Shown: positions 1 through 12,040, counted from the stretch's first letter. The stretch is DNA of 64,000 nt from Sambucus nigra (GCA_949130495.1 OX422215.1:12749302-12813301); one strand, 5' to 3'. A program made the numbers and translations. The notes: generated by a model from the letters alone, not told the origin.

Positions 1-263
1 TTTAATCATTTTCAAAGTTGCATCTAGTTGTAGCTGTTTCACAATCCAAATCACCTTTTTATTTATTTTTAGAGTGAAGTTGGGATTAACAGTCTTACCT
101 TTGTCGTCACGTTCACTCGTCCTAGTTCCCTGAGGATTCGATACCCAGACTAGCCACTATACTCCGCAAGAGTGTAGTTAAAGTTTAGGTTTTTGTATTG
201 TGGTTGGAAGCCGATAACAACGATTAGCGTATTTACACGGATGCTTAGTTTCCACCTCGATCA
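1..263 (+). repeat. E1 5' LTR, 3'-terminal part
   Basis: This is the last 263 bp of the 5' LTR, ending ...CCTCGATCA just before the primer site. It is collinear with 4041-4302 without indels. Confidence 0.9.
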
Positions 264-266
264 AAA

Positions 267-284
267 TGGCGCCGTTGCCAGGGA
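267..284 (+). other. E1 primer binding site (tRNA-Asp)
   Basis: TGGCGCCGTTGCCAGGGA is complementary to the 3' end of plant tRNA-Asp(GTC), with one mismatch to the usual TGGCGCCGTTGCCGGGG. It starts three bases after the LTR. Confidence 0.85.
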
Positions 285-407
285 ATTAGGTAGACCTAGG
301 TATAGATCGAGTTAATCTAAAACTTTGATCATAAAAAAATTCAAAAAAAAAAATGATGAGTATTACGAGGGAGATGTAGGATGAGAGCGAATGGCAAGAT
401 ATAATAG

Positions 408-974
408 ATGACGTCCTTCGTAGTAGCAATCCCTCCACATCGCAGAAGCCTTCGGAGGAGAATGAGAGAGTATTCAGATAATGAGCAAGAAAAAGAGTTA
501 GGAGATATAAGCCTAGAGGACTTTGAGGACGAATTCGGGTCGGTGGATGAGAGCTTCACAATCGAAGTCCAGTCTCTATTGGACTCATTTTGTCACTTAG
601 AAGAGAGCACATCGAAAGATAGGATGTATGATTTCCTTCTTTGTGACCATCCACCCATGCCACTAGAGTTCTTGGATGCAATCAAGGCCATGGTTAGAGT
701 ATCGCCCGATTTAGAGCTCGATCCATGCATTATCAAATTTAGGGACAATCTAGCCCATTTCAAAATTCACTTTGATATTCTCTCCAAGTTGGCCCATTTG
801 TGCTACAAGGTGATTGAGCACCTCGTTGAATTCACTCACCTCATTCATCATATGCCGCTAGGTGTTCATTTTTTCTATTGGGTCGACTCCCAATTGTTTC
901 GACTTTTGGTTTACGATGTGAGGAAGACGAGCGAGACAAGAAGAGCCCCATTCCCCGTGCAAGGGGTCGGGTGA
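408..974 (+). CDS. E1 open reading frame of unknown function (188 codons)
   Basis: An uninterrupted frame follows the leader of E1. The product is acidic over residues 20-60 (runs of D, E and S), then contains a Leu/His-rich middle and an FHF-type aromatic cluster near residues 150-165. I see no CCHC knuckle, no gag major-homology motif, no DTG protease motif and no RT motif, so its role is not recognised. It is the only frame of size on the + strand of E1, and a non-autonomous element would need only packaging signals, so it may be a relic of an Athila ORF rather than a working gene. The reading ends 12 codons after a run of basic residues. No neighbouring frame continues it. Confidence 0.4.
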   Translation: MTSFVVAIPPHRRSLRRRMREYSDNEQEKELGDISLEDFEDEFGSVDESFTIEVQSLLDSFCHLEESTSKDRMYDFLLCDHPPMPLEFLDAIKAMVRVSPDLELDPCIIKFRDNLAHFKIHFDILSKLAHLCYKVIEHLVEFTHLIHHMPLGVHFFYWVDSQLFRLLVYDVRKTSETRRAPFPVQGVG

Positions 975-2724
975 CTTTATATAGAGAGATGATAGGTCGT
1001 CATAGCCCCGACGCGTATGGGGTGATTTTTATTGCATTTTTGAGTCATGTATGAGTGTCATATAGTGTCTTGGTGCATTTTGATAATTTGCTTGTTTTAT
1101 TTGTCACACTTATTCTTTTTCTTCTTTAGATTTTAGTCCTTTTGATTGAGGATAATGCAAAAGTCTAAGTTAGGGGGGGTCACAAGTGCGTATTTCTAAA
1201 ACTTCACAAATTTTCAAAAATGCCCAGAAATTTTAAAAAAAACCATAAAATCTTGAAAAACCCAAAAATATTTTTTTCAAAATAAATAAAACTTGGAATG
1301 TAAATTTTTCGAAAATATCATTAAAAGTCGGTTTAAAGTCTCAAGTCGTAAAAATTCAAAATGCACAAAGTCGAAATTGACCAAAGATGGAAATTGAGCG
1401 AACGTAGGCGACTTAACGAATAAGTGTGGAGATTAACAACCCCGGTGAGATTTGAACCTTTCATTGTTGTGAAATTTATAAATCAATCCGAGTTACTTGT
1501 TAACTCAAAAGTTCTTTTCAGCGTCAAATAAAGTTGTCGAGGATTTCAATTCTTTCACTTTTATCGGTAATGGAAAATATGTGTGATATTGCTTTGAAAA
1601 ATGTGCCAAATAGATCTCTAAACTTAATTCATCTAGAAACGCATATGATAACGCAATTAGTATTTTGGACAATGAAGTAGGCCTTCGTTCGTCACTCAAA
1701 AATATTAGACAGAAAAAGTAGCGAAAAATTATCCCATTTCTAACCCAAATTGAGCCAAATAAATTTTCCCCTTTCATTTGACAACCCAAAAAACCCCAAC
1801 TAGTCCGGAATTGTGAAAAGGGGACAATCCTAAAAATTAAGTCCGGAAAGTGCAGAAAAAGGGGCAAGAAAAAAATTGCTACGCTCAACAAAAATAGTAA
1901 GAAAAGAAAAGAGTGAAAAATTGAAAAAATTAGAAAAAGAAAAAAAAATGAGCAAAAGCTCGAAAACGCACTAATGGACATCATAAGCAAACTTTCCAAT
2001 TCCAAATTTTTCGTACCATTCTCAGTTTATCCAATACACCCTTAGCCCGAAAAAGTCTTAACCGAGTCCAAAATTATGAAATTGGTTACCGCGTGAAGAG
2101 CAAAAACACAAAAAAAATAATAAAAGAGATCAAAGATACTAATGAGAGGCAATGTTACCATTTTCTATATCCGTAATCCAATGATGAGATGCAGTTAGCA
2201 TAAATTTTTGTCTTCCTACTTGTGTGCGTGAACTTGGTTCCACTACATTTAATCTTAAAATCACGCATACCGAGAGAATAGCCACTTTACGAGTGATTCG
2301 TTTGAGAGAGCATTCCATGAGATTTGAAAATCAAAATGAATTTTCGAATAAGTAATGTAATGGTCAATCGGTTGAAATTCGCGGTTAAATCTTCGGCTTC
2401 ACACATGCGCACTATGATTTGAGACTCTTGAACATGAATTGATGATGAATATTTTCAGGAAATGTTTGAATTATACAATTTTTGCGTATTTTGAGATTTC
2501 TTTGAGTCGAATCTTGTGGGTATATTCTCTGTAAACCCGCACGACACACAACTCGTCCTATTAGGGTAACATAGGGGTTTAAAGGCTTGTTGTATATGCT
2601 AAATGCAATCGCTTGCCCGCGAAAGAGGTATTCTATCCCAATAAAAGTTTTTAAAGGGTATTTAAATCATACTCTCATTCTTTTACATTGCTCGGGAAGC
2701 GCAAAGTTCTAAGTTAGGGGGGTT
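975..2724 (+). other. E1 non-coding internal region with two purine tracts
   Basis: AT-rich sequence without a convincing gene. It holds an internal tract at about 1160-1180 (AAAGTCTAAGTTAGGGGGGG, preceded by TTGAGGATAATG) of the kind found between pol and the 3' domain of Athila elements. The 3' polypurine tract is at 2711-2722 (AAGTTAGGGGGG), next to the 3' LTR. A minus-strand frame at 1505-2005 is Phe/Leu/Ser-rich low-complexity translation of A-rich DNA and is not supported as a gene. Confidence 0.6.
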
Positions 2725-4302
2725 TGATTAGGCATAAATTCTTCACATTTATCCCCTTAATTTCGGTATTTTTATGATCCTGTGCGGTGTAAATAGATTG
2801 GATTTGTCTCATATTTATGGTACTAACCCTTTTTGTCAAGTATTTCGTATTTTGTGTATCTCTTAGGTGTTTTACAGGTATTTCATGCAAGTTAGTGCCA
2901 AAGAGAACTCAAAACAGTGAAAGAAAACCAAGAAACGAAGAGTTAAAGGGAATTTTTGTAATTTTTCAGCCTTATTCCGGAGGTGGGGCCAACTGGAAAG
3001 TTGAAGAGCTTTCAATTAAAAGAACACTGAAAAAAACGGCACCCCAATCCGAGCTACGGTGAATAAGTTATGCCAATTTGAAGTTGAGAAAGAAATCCAA
3101 GAAGAAACTGTTAAGGACGAACCGAACCGACGCTGAGAAAAAAGAACCGGTTCGCCCATTTCTCACGCACCAGGTCCTTTACAAAATTGGTCACACTTTC
3201 TAAGTGTGACAAATTTACAGACATGGGATTTTTATATTTTGCTTATCTTTTAGCCAAAAGAGTTTTATGTTTTGGGGACTCTTCTAAACGACCTCTAGCC
3301 TATATATTTAGTCATTAGGACTCTTTTTATTAAGATTTCATTCATGTAAAAGTTCCATAACAAGTAGGAACATCTAGGAGAAGAATCTACATATTTTGCA
3401 CCTTTAATTCAAGAGCTTTTCGATTTTTTCTTCAATCTTTGATTTCTTCTTGCATGTTCTTGTTCTTCAATCGTGGTAACTTTTATTTCCAACACTTTTG
3501 TTATTATTTCTCATATGTCATCTCTCTTTCCAAGCAATTATGAGTTCATGCAACGTAGATAATGTAGTTTTCATTAATTTCACCATGTTAGGCTAGGTTT
3601 TTAAAGGTTGGGATACATGAACTCAACCTGATGTGGTAGTTGCATGTGTATAAAATTAATCCTCTAAATTTAATGGTTTATTATGACCGTATTGCGTAGA
3701 AATACGATAATTGTAGATCTTTGGATCTCGTTTGCTTCAGGGTAACCGGGATGCTTCAGAATGCAATTCGAGTGTAACTATCACAATACCGATTTACTCG
3801 TCCTCTAATTAAGTATGGTGCGGGCTTAAACCTCATATACATAATGCTTGGGAGTACTAAATTATGGGTATAATTAATCACTTAAATTTACGATTAGTTT
3901 TATACCTTAAATACACTAGGGTTGAGGGATTATATTCCCGATCTGTTTTTCTCATCATATAGTTCAAGTTTTAGTTAATCATCATCAGTGTTTTAGGTAA
4001 TTTAGAGTAATTGTATTCCATTCATTCTTTAGTTCATTAGTTAATCATTTTCAAAATTGCATCTAGTTGTAGTTGTTTCATAATCCAAATCATCTTTTTA
4101 TTTATTTTTAGAGTAAAGTTGGGGTTAATAGTCTTACCTTTGTCATCACATTCACTCGTCCTTGTTCCCAGAGGATTCGATACCCAGACTAGCCACTATA
4201 CTCCACAAGAGTGTAGTTAAAGTTTAGGTTTTTGTATTGCGGTTGGAAGCCGATAACAACGATGAGCGTATTTACACGGACGCTTGGTTTCCACCTCGAC
4301 CA
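2725..4302 (+). repeat. E1 3' LTR
   Basis: This is a 1,578-bp LTR starting TGATTAGGCATAAATTC directly after the polypurine tract and ending ...CCTCGACCA. A TATA-like TATATATTTA lies at 3301-3310, a plausible promoter in the U3/R region. The small frame at 2817-3062 is LTR sequence read by chance. Confidence 0.85.
3301..3310 (+). promoter_or_regulatory. TATA-like box in E1 LTR
   Basis: TATATATTTA lies 0.58 kb into the LTR. Position and sequence only; activity is inferred. Confidence 0.35.
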
Positions 4303-6641
4303 GTATTGCATATTTACCTTTACATGAATGTAAATAGTGTAATATTATATTATGATAAGTTGTTGGGCTTCAAAACGATGGTTATGATATATATTCTATT
4401 CGAGTTATTATTAGAATGTTAATATGGCGTTGGAATAGAAAATAATGAACGATATCCCGGATGCTTAGTTTAGAGGGTACGCGGATGCTTAGTTTAGAGG
4501 GTACGGTTAGTCTGGAAAGGGTCATGATAGTCAAAATAAGTGCCATGGTTATTTTTGGGTTCCAGGGATACTTTTGGGTAGTTATGACTTAAATAGAAGT
4601 TACGAGTCATTTTAAGTGTGTAGTAGCATTTAATGCTGGACCTAATGTAATTGAGTTATAATTAGGTATTTAAGTCTTGCAAGCGCAATTATACCTCATT
4701 TGTGTATTTTCTAAACCTAGAAGTTAGAGAGAAGTGAGAGCTTGAGAGAAAGGAGAGAAAAGAGGAGATTTGTCATTTCAAGCTTGGAATCGTTGCCACG
4801 AAGAGAAATCCGAGGCTACGATCTTGAGGCAAGTTATTATACTTGCAATACCTTAGGATTATGTTGAATAAATGGTGTGATTAGTTATTGTTCTTAAGAT
4901 TTAACCTATTTAGGGTTTTGATTGAGTTTTTTGTTCAAATCTTCACCTAGATAAGTTAGATATGATTTGAGTGTTGAATATTGGTAGGTGATCATATAGA
5001 ATTGAGTTGTTGATAATATTTGTTGATGATAGTTGGTGTAGAGCGAAGAAGAAGAATTGGAGATTTAGGTTTTGTAAGAAAAATGGGGATGGCCGACTTA
5101 TCAGGTGCGACCGGTCGACCGCGGCCAAGGGAAAAAGCCTACTGGTTGGTTCGCAAGGTAAATTCCAAATACGCAGTCGACCGGGGGTCAGGGGCCGATC
5201 GACCGGTACTCTATTCTCAGCCCAAGTTTAGGATTCTTTTATACCCCTTTTTCTCTTGGGTTTAAAGCTTAGGAACCTTTTCTAAGGATGTATTAAGAAG
5301 TAATAGGACCTCATATAAGGAGAGTGGTGCTCTAGGATAGTACAGGAGTGTCCGTGCTTAATTTTTGAACTATTTATAAGGGTATAATGTCTCATTTCAT
5401 CTAGTAAACGAGATTTGGACTAGTATAGAGTCGGGTAGAGTGTGTTGGACCTTCGAGGGCTAGTATGATGATAGTTATCTCTTGTAGCCAAATTTGTATG
5501 TACATATGGTTTTGGAATTTAAGGATCACATGTTTAACTTAATATAGTTTGTAACTATGGCACATTTACATATACCTATCTAAATGCTATCATAGGGGAA
5601 GTATGCGATAGAGGTGAATCCCTTGGCTAATGATGCAGGGAGAGTATAGTCCTCAGGCCATGATACCGATTGCTACATTTTATGATTGTATAGTTCAAAG
5701 TGAGGTAATTCCGGGTACGGTTATGACTCACCATCGAAGGTATATGTCCGCTTTCCACGCGTTGCGATTTAGGATACTCGGGTGCTCTTGGTCATAGGCC
5801 TTGGAAGATGATTGTATTTAGGGGCGCATCTAGTTGGATGACTCCCGAAAGGATGGTCTTAGAACCGTTATTATTATGGTTGTAATTGTTCTCATGGAAA
5901 TAGTATTTCACTTGAATGATTAATTGATTTAAGAAAATTGTGAATCAACTTTAATTGCCCATGGTCCCTAATGATTATTGACTTGTAAATATATCTCCAA
6001 TTGGTAAGCTTGGCATATGGAATATAGTTAGGTTACTCCTATTAAGTAGTTGGTTAGTTTAACTTAACATGAATTGTATGCGTTAGTATGTGCACTTGGA
6101 AGAGAGGTGATGATGATTCCTTTAATAAAGAGCGAACCTTATTTGTTTATGAAAGTAACATTCATAACTGTCATGCATTTTATTCAGATGTATATCATAT
6201 TAAATCGGGACCTGACCCGTTTATATTTCTTCTTCTTGTGTGGTTCTTTTATATGTTCAGGTGTCCCGCCGCATGGGTGCTTGATTTGAATTTCCTTCCC
6301 AATGTTAAGGAGCTACGACATTTTGCGGATGTTGTAGGATTTTTGTAGTAGACGCTCCATTTCCTTTTGTTATTGTAGTCATGATTCGTCTGTATATTCG
6401 AGCGTGTTGCCCATGTTTAATATTCATACATATTATCATACTTGGTGAAATCGTTTGCATGTAGTCTCTTAATCGACAACTTATTTGGTTATGTTTTGTA
6501 GGAATGTTGTTAAACTCTAATATATGTGTATATGTCAATCTTTCGTTATTAACCGGATGGTGTAAATTATTTTTATCAAATTTGCAAAATTATATATATG
6601 ACATCCATTTTCAGAAAACAATATTTGGTGGTTGTCTCGTA

Positions 6642-6717
<76 letters not shown>
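4303..6717 (+). repeat. E2 5' LTR, part 1
   Basis: Homologous throughout to 24025 onward in the 3' LTR. It lacks the LTR start, which is displaced outside the window by E1, and ends in the ATT tract where E3 inserted. The small frames here (for example 4943-5265 and 6074-6348) are not conserved as frames in the other LTR and are left out. Confidence 0.88.
4458..4505 (+). repeat. 24-bp tandem duplication in E2 5' LTR
   Basis: Two copies of a 24-bp unit (CGGATGCTTAGTTTAGAGGG plus TACG) lie at 4458-4481 and 4482-4505. The 3' LTR has a single diverged copy near 24180, so the duplication arose after E2 inserted. Confidence 0.9.

Positions 6718-6720
<3 letters not shown>
6641..6720 (+). repeat. 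(ATT)n microsatellite, left part
   Basis: About 26 ATT units, interrupted once by GTT at the start. The 3' LTR has only about four units at the matching place (26357-26368). Long poly-Leu, poly-Ile and poly-Asn frames over this tract are artefacts. Confidence 0.95.
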
Positions 6721-6721
<1 letters not shown>

Positions 6722-7285
6722 GATACCAAATTTAGTTTGCTGACATGGATCAATTGGGTGAAGACACATGGCAATATACATGGCAACAATAAACACTTAC
6801 GAACAACACCTCGACTCCGAGGAACCATACTGCAACGAGGAGCTCTGCTTCCCCGATCAACTCAGACGCTCCGACCTACAAGAATTATCCGAGGAACTTT
6901 TGAGTACCAAGGAACTTAGGCGGTCCGAACAGCTCAGGCGGTCCGAGTTGCATCTCAAATAAAGCATTAATAGCAGGATAACCCAACAGTTCGACTGCGC
7001 ATTAAATGCTTATTATCATACAGATGTATACGCTTAAGGGGCATTTAATATATTACCCTTTAACATTACAGCCTTAGGGCTATAAATACATTGTATTACC
7101 CTCATTGTAAGGGGACCGAAATTTCTTGAGAAAACTTGTAATCGAGAATTCCCAAACAGTCAGCAATAACAGAAACAGTGGACGTAGACCATTCTTATAA
7201 GGCTGAACCACTTTAAAATTTCTTTGTCTCATTTTATTTATCTGTGATTAAATAATTAGATATAATCTAATTTTTTACATCAACA
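6718..7285 (+). repeat. E3 5' LTR
   Basis: A 568-bp LTR ending ACATCAACA just before the primer site. It has one copy fewer than the 3' LTR of an 18-bp GAGGAACTTTTGAGYACC-type unit. The small frames here (6632-6962) are repeat and LTR shadows. Confidence 0.93.
7081..7088 (+). promoter_or_regulatory. TATA box of E3 5' LTR
   Basis: TATAAATA, preceded by GGGC, sits about 205 bp before the LTR end. It is conserved in the 3' LTR at 18595-18602. Confidence 0.6.
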
Positions 7286-7288
7286 GAT

Positions 7289-7306
7289 TGGCGCCGTCTG
7301 TGGGAA
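7289..7306 (+). other. E3 primer binding site
   Basis: TGGCGCCGTCTGTGGGAA starts three bases after the LTR. This is the primer site usual in Tat/Ogre-type elements, generally assigned to a tRNA-Arg; I did not verify the tRNA. Confidence 0.8.
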
Positions 7307-7349
7307 ACGACTAATAATATCATTTTTCATAAAAAACAACTCATCACAA

Positions 7350-9097
7350 ATGGCTGATATTCTAGAACCCAGCCATCGAAACGCTGGAAGCCCTCTAAAT
7401 CCATCTGCTCCGCCTAATATTCCAGATCTGGCTGGAATAATGACAAATCTGGCCTAAGGCCAGACAGTTATGCAAGAAACGATGCGACAACTCCTACAAA
7501 ACCTCCATGGCGGTGCACCAACCCATTCAGGACTGCGAAGTATTCAAAGAAATACCCGTTTACCTTCTTCACGTTCTAGGCGTACTGATTCATATCGTAC
7601 TGAGGAATCTGAAGATTTTTCTTATCAACCTGGACGAACTTCGTCAATGCGGGCCACAGATACAGAACAACGTATCAGTCTCTCTCCAGAAAGGACTAGT
7701 GCGCTAGAGAGGTTAAGCAAGGTATCACCTTTTGACCGATTAGGACCTAGAAGAGTAGAAGTCCTCCTAAAGTCGCATCGAGGAGTTTTCGACGACCATC
7801 AGATTTAAGGGAAGGATTTGCCCAGTCGCGATCAGCTGCTCGTCAAGATAGATCCCAAGAAGCCACATCAACTCGATCAGTTGCTCGAACCAACAGGCCC
7901 GAGGAAGGAAATGATGCATGGAAAGGATCTATTCAGAGGCTGGAGGATAGATTAGGGGAAATGGCTAAAGCCAAGAACCCTCTACAACGAACTTTTATTC
8001 GAGGAACACCTTTTGTCCAGGCCATTGTAGATTTTCCAACACCATCAAAGTTTAAATCACCTGTTGTGACCCCCAAATATGATGGAAAGACCGACCCAGT
8101 CCTTCATATAGAACAATACCAAGCTACAGTCGACATCTATGCTGTTTCAGATGAGATGAGATGCAGAGCATTCTCGGAAACTCTTACCGGATCTGCTCAA
8201 ATGTGGTATAATAATCTTCCTCGGGGTAAGATCTCAACTTTATTTCAACTGGACGAGTTATTCATTGGGAATTTCTATTTTGGGGTAAAGCCTGTTAAAC
8301 GAGTAGCGCATTTATTAAGTGTTAGACAAAAAACTGGTGAAAGTACCAGAGATTATATAACTCGTTTTAATAACGAGAATCTCTAAGTCATTGACTATGA
8401 GGAAAGACAACGATTACCCCCTCGATGAGTGGATTATTGCCTAACAAGTTGTACTACACTTTGGCTAAAGATCCGCCAAGAACCATGTCAGATCTGATGG
8501 GAAAGGCAACCAAGATTATGAATGCCGAGGAGGCTATGGCTGCGAAAAAGAATATGGATGCCAAAGAAACCAAGGTGGAAGGTGATAAAGCTAAGAAGAA
8601 GGAGCATAAGAACAATGGTAATGACAAACACTCAAAAACAAGGTCGTCTTGGGAAGTATTGAGGAAATTTGATAATTATACTCCTTTGAAGAAAGACATC
8701 AACCATGTTCTAGAAGAAATCAAGAACAACGAGGAATTAAATTGGCCAGAGAAAATGAAGGCAGACCCCGAAAGGAGAAATAAGGCAAAATATTACGAGT
8801 TTCATAAAGATCATGGCCATATGACTAAAAATTGCATAGCTCTTCAGAATGAGATCGAAACACTCATCAGACGAGGAAAACTGGCAAAGTATATTGATTC
8901 GAAGGAATGATAGAAGAAACAACGACCGAGCAAGAGAGAGGTCTAGATCTCCTCGTCGAGCAGAGGAGAACAAAAAGAGAGACCATGAAGTTGATCTAGA
9001 AGACGACCCCGATCTTCCCAAGAGACCAAGGCAGCCAGAACATGAGGTATTTTCAATATGTTTTGGGTCATTTGACTATAAAGTTGTTACAGGTTGA
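7350..9097 (+). pseudogene. gag: E3 gag (capsid and nucleocapsid), broken
   Basis: Gag packages the element RNA in cytoplasmic particles. I place the start at ATG 7350, which opens a frame reading MADILEPSHRNAG. That frame has a TAA at 7455-7457 and runs to 7808. A frame change near 7780-7800 leads into the next frame, which holds the retrotransposon gag domain (about 8080-8386; Trp-Tyr in AQMWYNNLP, then RDYITRFN). A second break at about 8387-8425 leads to the C-terminal part with the DHGH.TKNC knuckle near 8805-8840; its first Cys is replaced by Tyr (KYYEFH). The stop at 9095-9097 separates gag from protease. Basic Arg/Ser-rich stretches around 7560-7760 and 8920-9030 fit an RNA-binding role. 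Confidence 0.85.
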
Positions 9098-9208
9098 GAT
9101 GCAGGAGGAGGAGACCTTACTGCCGAGAGAAAAGCTTACCTCTGTGAGGCTCAATCTTGCTCATACATTCAACGAATAAATCTAGCTGAGGAGGATCGCC
9201 CGAGAAAG

Positions 9209-9772
9209 GTGAACAAAGAGAAATTGGTCATTGGCTTCTCAAAGAATGACCTCGCAGGTTTTCTATATCCTCATAATGACCCTTTAGTGATCAAAATGAG
9301 GATGAAGGAGGTAATGATTTCAAGAGTACTGGTAGACAATGGTAGCTCGGCAGACATCATGTTTTACTCGTGCTTCGACAGTTTAAATCTAAAGTTATCT
9401 CAACTAGAGCCTTATCATAGACACCTCCTCGATTTCGCTGGCGAGAAAGTATTTCCACTTGGGACGATTCAATTGGATATATTCATTGGTACGTGGCCTG
9501 CTTGTCGAACAGAAAGAATACGCTTCTTCGTGATGGATAAGAATGTTCAATCATCATACAATATCATCATGGGAAGAGTAGGATTGAAGAAGTTCGAGGA
9601 TGTACCATCTACGGTACATCAATGCCTAAAATTTCCAATAAATTTTGGAGTAGGAGTTGTGAAAGGTGATCAGAAAGTAGCTCGGGAATGCTATTATTCG
9701 TCCGCCGAGCAAGAGGAAATGGAGGAATCAAGGAAAAAGACCATCACCTATCAAGTGGATGAAGGTACATAA
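9209..9772 (+). pseudogene. pro: E3 aspartic protease
   Basis: Retropepsin-like domain that would cut the Gag-Pol polyprotein. The catalytic motif is at about residues 45-58 (VLVDNGSSADIMF), with DNG in place of the usual DTG or DSG. The flap and C-terminal part include YNIIMGRVGLKKF near residues 110-125. The TAA ending this frame at 9770-9772 lies in the same frame as the RT that begins ten bases later. A Gln codon (CAA to TAA) would make protease and RT continuous, as expected for this lineage. Upstream, 9098-9208 appears to be protease leader or linker with no clear start. Confidence 0.85.
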
Positions 9773-9781
9773 ATTGAAACA

Positions 9782-11557
9782 TTGGATCCTAGAGATGAGT
9801 CGCAACTCGTGAAGGGTCAAGTGGTGGAAGCTACTGAAAACATCATCCTAGACGACGAGCGCCCTGAACGAACTACTCAAGTAGGTTCGTCGTTGGAAGC
9901 CTCACTAAAACATGAATTGATAACTTTCCTAAGAAGCAGAAAGCAAACTTTTGCGTGGAGTCATGAGGATATGCCTGGGATAGACCCAAATTTCTTATGT
10001 CACGAACTCAATGTGAATAAGGAGATCAAGCCTGTGAAGCAGAGAAGAAGAGTATTCAGTCCCGAGAAGAATCAAGCTATACAGGAGGATGTCGAGAAGC
10101 TCCAAAAATCTTGCTTTATTGAAGATGTTAAATACACAGACTGGTTAGTAAATATGGTAATGGTGAAGATGAAGAACAACAAATGGAGGATGTGTGTAGA
10201 CTTCACTGACCTCAACAAAGCATGCCCAAAGGATCATTTTTCGCTGCCCCGAATTGATCAACTAGTGGATGCTACCTTGGGACACGAGTTGCTGAGCATC
10301 ATGGATGCTTATTCTGTTTACAATCAGATTAAAATGAAACCTGAATACATGGAGAGTACTTCTTTCATTACCCCTAGGCGAACTTATTGTTATAACGTTA
10401 TGCCTTTTGGTTTGAAAAATGCAGGTGCAACATATCAGCGGCTGATGAACAAAGTGTTTGCAGAACAAATCAGTTGCAATATGGAAGTCTATGTTGACGA
10501 TATGCCGACGAAGAGAAAGAAAGCTACTGATCATCTAGTTGACTTAAGCCAGACCTTTGATCAACTAGATAAATATCAAATGAAGTTGAACCCGACGAAG
10601 TGCATATTTGGAGTGAGACAAGGCATGTTTCTCGGGTACATTGTCAATCAGCGAGGCATTGAAGCTAACCCTGAAAAGATCAAAGCTCTGTTAGGGCTGC
10701 GATCCCCAAGGACGAAGAAAGAAGTACAAAGTCTTACAGGACGAGTAGCAGCACTCAACAGATTTATATCGCGAGCAACTGATCGATGCCTCCCATTCTT
10801 CAAGACGCTCCGAAAAACTTTTGAGTGGAATGATGAATGTGAAAAGGCCTTCCAAGACTTGAAGAAATATTTGCGAACACCTCCACTGCTATCCAGGCCA
10901 GTGATGGGAGAAAAATTATACTTGTATCTGGCAGTGTTCGAGAATGCATTCAGTTCGGCATTGATAAGAGTGGAGAATGGAGTACAAAAACCAATCTACT
11001 ACACAAGTAAGGCCTTCCGAGGAGCAGAGATCAGATATCCAAGGCTGGAAAAATTGGCACTAGCATTGATCGAGGCAAGTAGAAGAATGAAGCCATACTT
11101 TCAGGCTCATACCATAGTAGTATATACTGATATGTCATTGATGCAAGCCCTTCATAAACCAGAAAAGTCAGGAAGATTGATGTGCTGGGCAATAGAACTC
11201 GGTGAATATGATATAGTCTATGAACCTAGATCATCGCTAAAAGGGCAAGATGTAGCAGACTTTATAGTAGAGTTCACCTATCCTGATACCCCCGAAGAGA
11301 AAAAGTTGCTCGCTAATCAACCTGTGGATGTTATAGTATCATCAAATGTAAGCCCATACCAACTTAGCTTGGTAAAATGGCAAGTAGATGTTACAGGATC
11401 ATCAAATTCAATCCCAGACCAGCTTAGGTTGGTAAAAGGGCAAGAAAAGATGATCGACGAACAACAAGAAATATCAGGAGATGGTGATAAGAAGCAACAA
11501 ATTTTACACCGAGGAACTCTGTCAGATCATAAATTTGAAGACGAGTTATCTATATAG
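9782..11557 (+). pseudogene. pol: E3 reverse transcriptase and first RNase H
   Basis: A 591-codon open stretch. RT spans about residues 75-300: the entry motif (PVKQRRRVFSPEKN), the DFTDLNKACPKD block, MPFGLKNAGATYQRLMN, and the active site YVDDM at 10490-10504. The gypsy-type RNase H follows at about residues 355-500, with YYTSKAFRGAEIRYPRLEKL and a VYTD motif. This is the best preserved enzyme in the window. The TAG at 11555-11557 lies in frame with the second RNase H. The expected residue there is probably Trp, so this stop would need a G-to-A change. The linker from residue 510 to the end is Gln/Asp/Lys-rich and contains two short repeats (QLSLVKWQVDV and QLRLVKGQEKM). Confidence 0.93.
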
Positions 11558-11566
11558 AATCTGTAT

Positions 11567-12040
11567 GTGGATGGTTCATCTTGCACTACAGGATGTGGCG
11601 CAGGGATAGTTTTGAACAGTCCGGACGAGGTCGACATGGAATATGCCCTACGTTTCCAATTCAAAGCTTCGAATAATGAGGCTGAATATGAAGCCATGAT
11701 TGCAGGTCTTAGTTTGGCGAAAACCATGGGGGCAGAACAAGTTATTGTCTTCAGTGATTCGCAATTAGTCATAAATCATATGATGGGAGTATATGCAGCC
11801 AAAGGAGAATTAATGATCAGATATCATACAAAGGCAAAGGAACTGGTGTCAAAATTTGCTGCTATTCAGCTGGTCAGAATACCAAGAATGGAGAATGCGA
11901 GAGCCGACGCCCTAGCTCGATTAGCATTAGCTACTCGTACCGAGCTACGAAGAATAATCCCAATTGAAGTGTTAGCTGGTCGGAGTATAGATGAAGATCT
12001 AACGATGAACTTTATTACCCTTGATTTAGGATCATCATGG
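11567..12040 (+). pseudogene. E3 archaeal-type second RNase H (Tat lineage marker)
   Basis: The domain reads YVDGSS, then NNEAEYEAMIAGL, then FSDSQLVINH and finally ADALARLA. These supply the Asp, Glu, Asp, Asp set expected for the active site. A second, archaeal/plant-like RNase H after the normal one is diagnostic of Tat-lineage Ty3/gypsy elements. It is in frame with the RT upstream. Near 12035 the frame shifts by one, where the linker into integrase (DPIRAYIEKGELPID) continues in another frame. The frame that stays open to 12109 past this point is out of phase and meaningless. Confidence 0.92.

Larger units (their letters stand above)
1..4302 (+). mobile_element. E1: non-autonomous Athila-like LTR retroelement, 5' end outside window
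   Basis: Bases 2-263 repeat at 4041-4302 at a constant offset of 4039, so the window opens inside a 5' LTR and the element ends with its 3' LTR at 4302. Just after the first LTR is a primer site matching plant tRNA-Asp, the primer typical of Athila. The segment before the second LTR has the Athila-style signature of a CTCGGG box, AAAGTTCTAAGTTAGGGGGG, then TGAT. The internal region is only about 2.46 kb, with no protease, RT or integrase, so the element could only have moved with help. The base after its 3' LTR continues E2 LTR sequence (4303 aligns with 24025), so E1 lies inside the E2 LTR; GTATT at 4303-4307 is the expected target duplication, but its partner is off-window. By eye the two LTR ends differ at about 17 of 262 positions, mostly transitions. 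Confidence 0.85.

Noticed and set aside
1505..2005. 166-codon minus-strand frame rich in Phe, Leu and Ser
   Set aside because: Product of A-rich DNA in the E1 untranslated region; could suggest membrane segments, but composition explains it.
5007..5265. Overlapping basic reading frames
   Set aside because: They lie in the E2 5' LTR; the matching part of the 3' LTR does not keep the same frames intact, and no domain is visible.
6535..6828. Long poly-Ile, poly-Leu and poly-Asn reading frames on both strands
   Set aside because: They are translations of the ATT microsatellite; the same applies to 18894-19085.
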